33,248 nucleotides of DNA, from assembly GCA_016178305.1 (NCBI GenBank), contig JACOTM010000118.1:1-33248 (forward strand), written 5' to 3'. Shown here in pieces: positions 27,012-33,248 of the stretch (positions are counted from its first letter, which is position 1; each line of letters opens with the position of its first letter). The translations under genes and the position numbers were made by a program. A model generated the notes under the pieces. The model was not told the origin of the DNA, searched no databases, and saw nothing but the letters and a program-made list of their open reading frames with translations. The stretch is from Flavobacteriia bacterium (GTDB taxonomy: Bacteria > Bacteroidota > Bacteroidia > Flavobacteriales_D > Crocinitomicaceae).

Positions 27012-28573
27012 TGAGAACTAAGCTCTTTATATTAATGTTTTTTGTATTTATTTATAGGAATAATTATGCACAAGATACAACTTTATGGGGGCAATTAATT
27101 AAAACAAAAGGTCAAGTGAATATGTTGATGCCTTTGAATGGTTCTACATATTATACTGTTCGTTATCAAGGTGGAGGATTGTTAGGTTCTAACTATTTTA
27201 GTTATCATTCAAATTTTAAATTAAAAGAAACAGGGAAGATAAAATCGGCTGTAAACAATAGTACAGCAATTGTAGAATACGTGTCATTGATTAATGGCTT
27301 TCCGATCGCTTTCTTAACAGATAAAGTTGAAAATAAAAGACTTTTATACGCTCAAAAGTATGATTCTACCTGTAAAGAAATTGATGCTCCAATAAAATTA
27401 TCGGAATATACAATTTCCAAAAATGGTTGGAAAAGTAGAGGTTTTTACAATTTTTTATTTTCAAAAAACAAAGAATATTTTTGTATAGAATACGATATAC
27501 CTGCTACGAAAGATGAAAATGAGAGATTTGGATACCGAATTTTCTCAAAGAATTTCGAATTAATATCCTCAGGGGAATATGAATTACCTTTTTTGAAAAA
27601 TGAAGCTACAATTTCAACGAGATATATTTCAGATACGGGAGATTATTTTATTTCTGTAAAAGTATTTGAACCAGAAGAAAAAAAGAAAATATTCAAAGAT
27701 AATAGCTTGCTTTCGAAAGTGATTTTGATGCAAGTGACTCCAAGTGGACTGATTGAATATGAATTAAAATTTGAAGATAAAAAAATTACAGAAATGACGT
27801 TTTCTTCAGATAACAATCGAATTATTACTTTTTCTGGTTTATATGGTGATAAAAATACTTCAGGAATTAAAGGCGTTTTTTATTTTGTAATGGATTTTGA
27901 TAAAAAGAAAATACTAAATGAAGGTTTCAAAGAATTTGATAAAGATTTCATAACTGAGGATTGGACTGAACGTCAAAAAGATCGATCCGAAAAAAATATT
28001 GAGAAAGGAAAAAGTAGCCCTCAATTATTTAATTACGAAGTAAAAGAAATGTCAACCTTATCAGATGGTAGTTTAATAGGTTTGTTAGAGCAATATTATA
28101 TTAATACAGTCACTTATACTGATCCGAGAGGTTATATTAAAACGACAAGTAGCTACAATTATAATGATTTAATTATTTATAAAATCAACCATTTAGGTGA
28201 ATTTGTTTGGGTAAAGAAAATTCCAAAAACACAAATTACAGTAGATGATTATGGTTATTTTAGTTCCATCGCAAGTTGTGTAAATGATGAAAAAATAGTA
28301 GTGTTTTTCAATGATAATTCTAAAAATTATGATTCAAATGGTGTGTGGAATCAAAAAGATTTTTCTGCGAATTTTACACGAAAAACGAATGTTGTTGCGA
28401 AAGTAGTAATTGATGTGCAAACTGGCTCTGTTAATAGAACTACTTTCGTAGATGCAAAAGAAACAAATTCAATTTCAATACCAAAGTTATTTAAAGTTGA
28501 TTATATTAAAAATGAGATGTTGATGGTTCTACGTTATGGTAAAAAAGAAAAATACGGGTTGTATAAATTCTAA
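27011..28573 (+). CDS. Exported protein of unknown function coupled to purB
   Basis: A 520-residue protein with an N-terminal signal peptide (RTKLFILMFFVFIYRNNYAQ). I recognise no domain. The body appears mostly beta, with repeated short strands and turns such as YTVRYQGGG, YFISVKVFEPE, MTFSSDNNRIITFSGLYG and LIIYKINHLGEFVWVKKI. The D-N-x-R-I-(I/F)-T-F and H-L-G-x-F-V-W units resemble propeller blades of exported Bacteroidota proteins. It has no T9SS sorting domain or lipobox. Its ATG overlaps the purB stop by one base. Its own stop overlaps the stop of the convergent MscS gene by four bases, leaving no room for a separate terminator. Confidence 0.8.
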   Translation: MRTKLFILMFFVFIYRNNYAQDTTLWGQLIKTKGQVNMLMPLNGSTYYTVRYQGGGLLGSNYFSYHSNFKLKETGKIKSAVNNSTAIVEYVSLINGFPIAFLTDKVENKRLLYAQKYDSTCKEIDAPIKLSEYTISKNGWKSRGFYNFLFSKNKEYFCIEYDIPATKDENERFGYRIFSKNFELISSGEYELPFLKNEATISTRYISDTGDYFISVKVFEPEEKKKIFKDNSLLSKVILMQVTPSGLIEYELKFEDKKITEMTFSSDNNRIITFSGLYGDKNTSGIKGVFYFVMDFDKKKILNEGFKEFDKDFITEDWTERQKDRSEKNIEKGKSSPQLFNYEVKEMSTLSDGSLIGLLEQYYINTVTYTDPRGYIKTTSSYNYNDLIIYKINHLGEFVWVKKIPKTQITVDDYGYFSSIASCVNDEKIVVFFNDNSKNYDSNGVWNQKDFSANFTRKTNVVAKVVIDVQTGSVNRTTFVDAKETNSISIPKLFKVDYIKNEMLMVLRYGKKEKYGLYKF

Positions 28574-29685
28574 AATTTTGAACGTTGATCAAAAATCCGA
28601 ACATCTGTTTGATGAAAGGGAATTATTACTTTATATTCTCTAAATAAACGGTCTATTTCAAAACGTATATCTGATTTATAAAAATTAATATCCCAACTTT
28701 GATCGGCCCAAAAAACTAATTCTAACTCCATTCCATTTTCACCAAATTTGGCTAATCGAACTTCTACTGGTTGTGTTTTTTTTACTTTAGGATGACTCAT
28801 TGCCGCTTGTCTTAATAATCTTGAAGCTAATTCAGCGTCTGAGCCATAAGCAACTGTTACTGGAATAATAAAACGTGTTAACTCAGAACCATGTGTCCAA
28901 TTTTCGACAAATTCTTGCGTTAATTTGACATTTGGCATGATTAATACATTGCCATCTCGTGTCTGAATTTGAGTCGTTCGGACATTAATCTTTAATATTT
29001 TGGCAACAATTGGTTCGCTAACCCCATTTTTACTGCCTATTTCAATTACGTCTCCAACTCGAATGTTCCCTTCAAATAATAAAATTATGCCTGAAAACAT
29101 ATCTTTAAAAACATCTTGTAAACCCAAACCAAGACCAACTAAGATACCCGCAGATCCTAAAAGTAAACTTTCAATTTTCACATCTAAGGCTTGCAAACTT
29201 AATATTCCAGCAATAAGATACACGACATATTTTGCCAATTGCATATACACGTATTCTGTCCCTTGGTCAAAACCTTCTTTTTCCTTAAATTTTCTATTGA
29301 TGTATAATTTAACAACATTCAATAACATTCTTGCTCCGAAAAAGATAGCAAAAATGATAATGAAATGGTAAAATGAAAATTGAAACTTTTTAGTGTTTAC
29401 CAATTTAAAGTTCAATAAATCAATAAAAGTAACATCTTCATTGTTGAAATTAAAACTCCAGACACTGATATATATCGCAAGAATATAAACACTTTGACTC
29501 AATAATCTTAACCAAGTTGTGCGTTGACCTTCCATACGAATATTGGCTTGTGTCAAATATCTTTTCAATAAGCGGTGAATGATTCTTCTTAACCCAATGG
29601 AAAGAATTACAATTAGTGAAATGAAAAAAATGTTTAACAAACAAACTTTGTATGGTCCTAATGAAAATAATGTTGTACTCAGCAT
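28570..29685 (-). CDS. MscS-family mechanosensitive channel
   Basis: A 371-residue inner-membrane channel that opens under membrane tension and releases solutes on osmotic downshock. About five hydrophobic segments are visible (about residues 10-30, 65-80, 103-125, 150-170 and the pore-lining LLLGSAGILVGLGLGLQDVF). The pore helix is followed by the MscS consensus FKDMFSGIILLFEGNIRVGD with GDVIEIG starting the beta domain, and a C-terminal alpha/beta vestibule (RFIIPVTVAYGSD). It has two more N-terminal helices than the 286-residue E. coli MscS. The start lies two bases after the dnaG stop, so it probably rides on the dnaG transcript. The stop overlaps that of the convergent neighbour. Confidence 0.92.
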   Translation of the reverse strand: MLSTTLFSLGPYKVCLLNIFFISLIVILSIGLRRIIHRLLKRYLTQANIRMEGQRTTWLRLLSQSVYILAIYISVWSFNFNNEDVTFIDLLNFKLVNTKKFQFSFYHFIIIFAIFFGARMLLNVVKLYINRKFKEKEGFDQGTEYVYMQLAKYVVYLIAGILSLQALDVKIESLLLGSAGILVGLGLGLQDVFKDMFSGIILLFEGNIRVGDVIEIGSKNGVSEPIVAKILKINVRTTQIQTRDGNVLIMPNVKLTQEFVENWTHGSELTRFIIPVTVAYGSDAELASRLLRQAAMSHPKVKKTQPVEVRLAKFGENGMELELVFWADQSWDINFYKSDIRFEIDRLFREYKVIIPFHQTDVRIFDQRSKF

Positions 29686-29687
29686 TT

Positions 29688-31682
29688 TTATTTGATTATT
29701 CGTCCTAATTTTTCCGAAATTAATACTTTAACTTTATCAAGAGCAATTTTTTCTGAAATTAAATCAGCTAGTTTTTCATCTTCTTCGTGAGCATTGATTT
29801 CTCCTAAAGCTTTTTGTATTTCATGAATACGTTTTTCGATTTTATCAACTTTAAACCCATAGACTGAACTCATAATTGCTTGATTTAGATTGTCTAACTC
29901 TGTATTGGTGTAGATGTTGTGTTTGAGTAACCAATTGGGACTCACTTCTGATAATTCTGTTTCAATGTTTGTTACAAAATTTACAATATCTTGATCTTGT
30001 AATTTTAAATAATAACTGGATTTATAGAGTTCATTCTTTGAAATTCCATCGACAATCATTTGATGAATGCGATTATATAAAGGTGTGTCAAAAATTAATT
30101 CATCTTTATCCAATTCATGACATATCAGTTCCACAACACTTGTTGATGTTTTTTGTTTGTTTCCTTCTTCATCAAGGTGTTCAGTGATTATTTCATATCG
30201 ACCATATTTAATCATTTTACGAATTAAGTCATATTCACAATGATTGAAAGAATCTTTTTGCGAAGGAGTATGTTGAGAGAATGAATCAATTTGCTCCTGT
30301 TGAAGATTATTTTCTTGAACGAAAGATTGGGAGTGTATTTGAGATTCTGCCTCGTTATGTTGTTTTGTTAATGTATTGGTTCTTAATTTATTTAATTCAT
30401 TTGTAACAATTTGCTCACTTAATTCAAACTGTTTCGCAATTTCTTGAATATAAATAGTTCTCGTGATTTGATCTGGAATTAATGAAACAGAATGCACAAT
30501 TTCACGAATTAGCTCCGCTCTTTTGATCGGGTCTTTTCCTCCATCTTTGAGAAGAATATCCGTTTTAAATGAAACGAAATCTTGTGTGTGTTCTTTGATG
30601 TATGCTTCTAATTCTGAAGTGCTTGATTTTTTTGAAAAGGAATCAGGATCTTCACCTTCGGGAAACAAAACGACTTTTACGTTCATTCCTTCTTGTAAAA
30701 TCAAATCAATTCCTCGGAAAGAAGCTTTTATTCCTGCGGCATCACCATCATAAAGAATCGTTATGTTTTGAGTGTAACGACGAATTAATTTGATTTGATC
30801 TTTGGTTAAAGATGTTCCTGATGATGCAACCACATTTTGAATACCTGCTTGGTACATGCTGATTACATCGGTGTAACCTTCGCATAGAAAACAATTATCG
30901 TACTTAATTATATCACCTTTCGAAAAATACAATCCATATAAAATTTCACTCTTATTGTAGATGATACTTTCAGGCGAATTGAAATATTTCGCAACTTTTT
31001 TATCTGTAAATAAGGTTCTTCCTCCAAATCCAAGTGTTCTTCCAGAAACACCATGAATAGGAAACATCACACGGCCTCTAAAAAAATCAAAATGGCGGTC
31101 TTCTTTCGTTTTAACAAGACCAACTTTCTCTAAATATTCTAATTTGTATCCTTTGTCTAATGCAGCTTTTGTAAAGTCTGTACCCGAATTTAGACAATAA
31201 CCCAATTGAAATTTTTTGATAATATCCAACCGAAATCCACGCTCTTCGAAATATGAAACAGCAATTGCTTTTCCTTCTTCTGTTTCATGCATGGATTTAA
31301 CGAAATATTCCTTCGCAAATTCATTTATAATTGTAAGACTTTCCCTTTCAGAAATTGCTTCTAATTCTTGTGCAGTAGCAGGCGCTTCTTCAGGTAATTG
31401 AATCGCGTATTTGTCCGCAAGCCACTTCAATGCTTCGGGATATGAAAAATGTTCTTTTTCCATTAAGAAAGAAACAACATTTCCTCCTTTACTAGTCGAG
31501 AAACACTTAAAAATCTGTTTAGCAGGTGACACCATGAATGATGGCGACTTTTCATCTGTAAAAGGACTTAAACCTTTCAAATTTGAACCCGCTCTTTTGA
31601 GGTTGACAAACTCCCCTATGACTTCCTCAATGCGAGCAGTCTGTATAATTTCGTCAATTATATGTGGGGGAATTTTAGCCAT
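29688..31682 (-). CDS. dnaG: DNA primase with altered zinc-binding motif
   Basis: Primase that makes RNA primers for replication. The 664 residues show the usual order: N-terminal zinc-binding-type domain (about 1-100), RNA polymerase core with basic motif (RGRVMFPIHGVSGRTLGFGGR, quoted in parts; YFNSPESIIYNKSEILYG), Toprim acidic residues Glu268 (CEGYTDVI) and Asp312/Asp314 (YDGDAAG), and a C-terminal helicase-interaction region. The zinc-ligand positions of CPFH/CxxC are replaced: Ser39 and Thr42 in SPFTDEKSPSF, and only Cys60 remains in KCFSTSKGG (position 63 is Thr). I recall the same loss in Flavobacteriia DnaG, so the gene should be functional. Its ATG directly abuts the stop of the lipoprotein gene upstream. 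Confidence 0.95.
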   Translation of the reverse strand: MAKIPPHIIDEIIQTARIEEVIGEFVNLKRAGSNLKGLSPFTDEKSPSFMVSPAKQIFKCFSTSKGGNVVSFLMEKEHFSYPEALKWLADKYAIQLPEEAPATAQELEAISERESLTIINEFAKEYFVKSMHETEEGKAIAVSYFEERGFRLDIIKKFQLGYCLNSGTDFTKAALDKGYKLEYLEKVGLVKTKEDRHFDFFRGRVMFPIHGVSGRTLGFGGRTLFTDKKVAKYFNSPESIIYNKSEILYGLYFSKGDIIKYDNCFLCEGYTDVISMYQAGIQNVVASSGTSLTKDQIKLIRRYTQNITILYDGDAAGIKASFRGIDLILQEGMNVKVVLFPEGEDPDSFSKKSSTSELEAYIKEHTQDFVSFKTDILLKDGGKDPIKRAELIREIVHSVSLIPDQITRTIYIQEIAKQFELSEQIVTNELNKLRTNTLTKQHNEAESQIHSQSFVQENNLQQEQIDSFSQHTPSQKDSFNHCEYDLIRKMIKYGRYEIITEHLDEEGNKQKTSTSVVELICHELDKDELIFDTPLYNRIHQMIVDGISKNELYKSSYYLKLQDQDIVNFVTNIETELSEVSPNWLLKHNIYTNTELDNLNQAIMSSVYGFKVDKIEKRIHEIQKALGEINAHEEDEKLADLISEKIALDKVKVLISEKLGRIIK

Positions 31683-32093
31683 TTATTGTTCCTTTGGTTG
31701 TCCGTAGTCTATTTTTTCTTTAAAATTACCTTTTTCATCATAAAACTCCCAAACACCAATTTGTTGATCTTCGAAGTATTCACCAACATAATTTAAAGCT
31801 CCATTTGGGTGTTTTACTATCGAATGGCCATGTTTTTTTCCATTTTTATAAAAACAAATAGACATTTCTTTTCCATTTTTAGATAAAAAAGTCCATTTAC
31901 CATCTCTTACATTGTTATCGCCAACTGGGCCTGTAATCCGAACTTCTTTTTTTCCAGGATAAAATTCCTTATAAATTCCATCTTTAATTTCGATTAAATT
32001 TTCTGTCTCAACTGTTTTTGATTTTTTAACATTTTCATTCTCACTACAAGCGACAACGAAGAAAAGCAAACTAAAAATGGCTGCAAATTTCAT
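31683..32093 (-). CDS. MORN/YwqK-like lipoprotein
   Basis: A 136-residue lipoprotein: signal MKFAAIFSLLFFVVAC with lipidated Cys16. The mature part has repeats of about 20-23 residues with a MORN-variant pattern: DGIYKEFYPGKKEVRITGPV, DGKWTFLSKNGKEM, HGHSIVKHPNGALNYVGEY and IGVWEFYDEKGNFKEK. This is the pattern of proteins labelled YwqK-type, often described as antitoxins by annotation pipelines; no toxin partner is adjacent and a lipoprotein is a poor antitoxin, so I read it as a surface or periplasmic repeat protein. It is placed between the prenyl synthase and dnaG, with zero bases to the dnaG start and 15 to the upstream stop, so it is clearly part of that operon. Confidence 0.85.
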   Translation of the reverse strand: MKFAAIFSLLFFVVACSENENVKKSKTVETENLIEIKDGIYKEFYPGKKEVRITGPVGDNNVRDGKWTFLSKNGKEMSICFYKNGKKHGHSIVKHPNGALNYVGEYFEDQQIGVWEFYDEKGNFKEKIDYGQPKEQ

Positions 32094-32108
32094 AATTTTA
32101 TTTTTTAT

Positions 32109-33080
32109 TTATTTTTCTCGATGGACTGTATATTCAACCAATCCAATTAAAGCATTTTTGGACTCATTTTCAGGGATTTCTGTTAATAAACTTAAAGCCT
32201 GATTTTTTAATTCGATCATTTTTTTGTGTGCATAATCGATTCCACCGTTTTTTACAACTAAGTCAACCGCAATTTTTACCTTTTTAGGTTCTTCATTGTA
32301 ATTTTTAATAATGTTAATTAGTTCTTTTTTGGTAGTTTTATCACATACAGATAAGGTATGAATTAATGGTAAAGTCATTTTACGTTCACGAATATCTAAT
32401 CCTGTTGGTTTTCCTATGTTACCAGAAGAACCATAATCAAAAATATCATCTTTGATTTGAAATGCTAATCCTACTAATTCTCCAAATTTTCGCATATTTG
32501 CGGCTTGATCTTCTCTATCTACAGAAGATGCTGCAGCTTCACAAACAGTAGCGATTAATGAAGCCGTTTTTTGGCGAATAACTTCAAAATAGATTTCTTC
32601 TGTGATGTCTAAATTTCTAGCTTTTTCAATTTGTAATAATTCACCTTCACTCATTTCTCTTACAGCTCTGGCTACAATTTCGAGTAATCGGATATTATTT
32701 TTTTCAATGGACAAAAGCAAAACTCTGGATAACATAAAGTCGCCAACAAGAACAGCAATCTTATTTTTCCAAAGTGCATTCACAGAGAAAAAACCTCTTC
32801 TTTCATTTGCATCATCAACAACATCATCATGAACGAGTGATGCTGTATGTAATAATTCAACTAAAGATGCTGCTGTATAAGTGTTGTCATTGATATTTCC
32901 CAACATTTTTGCAGTAAGAAATAAAAACATCGGTCGAACTTGTTTTCCTTTCCTTTTGATGATGTAATGAGTTATTTTGTCCAATAAAGGTACTTTTGAT
33001 TTCATACTGTCACGAAAACGAACTTCAAATTCGTTCATTTCAGTTTCAATCGGAGCCATTATCTCTTTTACATTCATCAT
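32109..33080 (-). CDS. Long-chain trans-polyprenyl diphosphate synthase
   Basis: Isoprenyl diphosphate synthase of 323 residues that extends FPP/GGPP to the side chain of menaquinone (IspB-like). The first aspartate-rich motif is DDVVD (Asp85, Asp86, Asp89) in HTASLVHDDVVDDANERRG and the second is in FQIKDDIFDYG. Small residues at positions -4 and -5 before the first motif (Ser, Ala) fit a long-chain product of about C30 to C40; this is inference. The segment ALWKNKIAVLVGDFML and GELLQIEKARNLDI are typical of Bacteroidota homologues. It is the first gene of the minus-strand unit. The promoter-like TATATTTG ends only five bases before the ATG, so the mRNA may be leaderless or have a very short leader. 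Confidence 0.93.
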   Translation of the reverse strand: MMNVKEIMAPIETEMNEFEVRFRDSMKSKVPLLDKITHYIIKRKGKQVRPMFLFLTAKMLGNINDNTYTAASLVELLHTASLVHDDVVDDANERRGFFSVNALWKNKIAVLVGDFMLSRVLLLSIEKNNIRLLEIVARAVREMSEGELLQIEKARNLDITEEIYFEVIRQKTASLIATVCEAAASSVDREDQAANMRKFGELVGLAFQIKDDIFDYGSSGNIGKPTGLDIRERKMTLPLIHTLSVCDKTTKKELINIIKNYNEEPKKVKIAVDLVVKNGGIDYAHKKMIELKNQALSLLTEIPENESKNALIGLVEYTVHREK

Positions 33081-33085
33081 AAGTA

Positions 33086-33093
33086 CAAATATA
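33086..33093 (-). promoter_or_regulatory. Candidate -7 promoter element of the prenyl synthase operon
   Basis: On the minus strand TATATTTG matches TAnnTTTG exactly. It lies five bases before the ATG. The nearest upstream TTG (33108-33106) is only 12 bases away, shorter than the normal spacing, so the -33 part is uncertain. Confidence 0.45.
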
Positions 33094-33171
33094 ATAGTTT
33101 TTGGACAATGGGATAATTTTATTTTGAGGTGCTGGGAGTTTTAAATAGAAAAAATTTCTACTTTAGGATTC

Positions 33172-33248
33172 ATGGAAAAAAAGAGTACCGATCAAAGTTC
33201 AATACAATCTCATTTGTATAGTTTATTAGTTCCTCAAGAGATATTAAA
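33172..33248 (+). CDS. Start of a + strand gene, cut by the window edge
   Basis: An ATG at 33172 opens a frame with no stop to the window end (25 full codons: MEKKSTDQSSIQSHLYSLLV, then PQEILK in part). It runs divergently from the prenyl synthase operon, 91 bases away. The short hydrophobic LYSLLVPQEIL followed by the edge resembles the N-terminus of the small first ORF of ISAon1-type elements as I remember them (L-L-P-x-x-I/L-x-x-Y/F), so an insertion sequence could begin here, but 25 residues cannot settle it. The bases just before it (33126-33140, GAGGTGCTGGGAGTT) are richer in G than their surroundings. Confidence 0.45.
   Translation, partial: MEKKSTDQSSIQSHLYSLLVPQEIL

Noticed and set aside
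29000-29371. 123-codon + strand frame opposite the MscS gene
   Set aside because: It is antisense to a clear MscS coding region and its residues show no domain pattern; likewise for the 4630-5052 and 20828-21172 minus-strand frames opposite mpl and thrS.
29688-31682. dnaG as a pseudogene because of the lost zinc ligands
   Set aside because: The reading frame is full length and the Toprim acidic residues are intact; similar substitutions are recalled in Flavobacteriia primases.
31683-32093. Toxin-antitoxin system with a YwqK antitoxin
   Set aside because: The product is a predicted lipoprotein and the neighbours are a prenyl synthase and primase; no toxin is present.

Overview
The window is AT-rich chromosomal DNA from a member of the Bacteroidota, most likely class Flavobacteriia and close to the Crocinitomicaceae/Fluviicola type. 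The evidence is threefold. Several proteins end in type IX secretion (T9SS) type A sorting domains or carry TPR plus PD40 plus OmpA architectures. Promoter-like motifs match the Bacteroidota form TAnnTTTG, and Shine-Dalgarno sequences are mostly absent. DnaG has the lineage-type substituted zinc-finger region. Genus-level placement is inference. No rRNA, tRNA, CRISPR array or complete mobile element was found, and no gene-free stretch exceeds 300 bases.

Left part (1-9647, + strand): the 3' end of a giant repetitive helical/coiled-coil protein that contains a recent-looking 528-bp internal tandem duplication. It is followed by an Mpl-like murein-peptide ligase, a T9SS-exported protein with three PPC-like beta domains, a small exported protein coupled to it, a Rossmann/DUF2520 protein and KdsC, the Kdo-8-phosphate phosphatase.

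Middle left (9649-15172, - strand): a tightly overlapping trio of lipoprotein, predicted outer-membrane barrel and T9SS cargo, downstream of a PcaF/PaaJ-type thiolase. This is the best candidate for an undescribed envelope module. Middle (15347-18606, + strand): a TPR protein followed by a PorE-like OmpA-family protein (TPR, PD40 propeller, regulatory-like domain, OmpA C-terminal domain).

Middle right (18865-23913, + strand): a GH3 NagZ-like lipoprotein with an in-frame G8 tract next to its nucleophile, then thrS-infC-rpmI-rplT with two conspicuous RNA-hairpin candidates in the intergenic gaps, then a small helical protein of unknown role that resembles an orphan tyrosine-recombinase core-binding domain. 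Right part (24047-33248): a second TPR-PD40 protein without an OmpA domain (- strand), purB coupled to an exported protein of unknown function (+ strand), and a compact - strand run that reads, in transcription order, long-chain polyprenyl diphosphate synthase, a MORN/YwqK-like lipoprotein, dnaG and an MscS-type channel. The window ends in the first codons of another + strand gene.

Much of the content concerns the cell envelope: peptidoglycan recycling (Mpl, GH3), Kdo/LPS synthesis (KdsC), T9SS and its cargo, and outer-membrane anchoring (OmpA domain). The rest is core information processing (ThrRS, IF3, L35, L20, primase) and purine synthesis (PurB).
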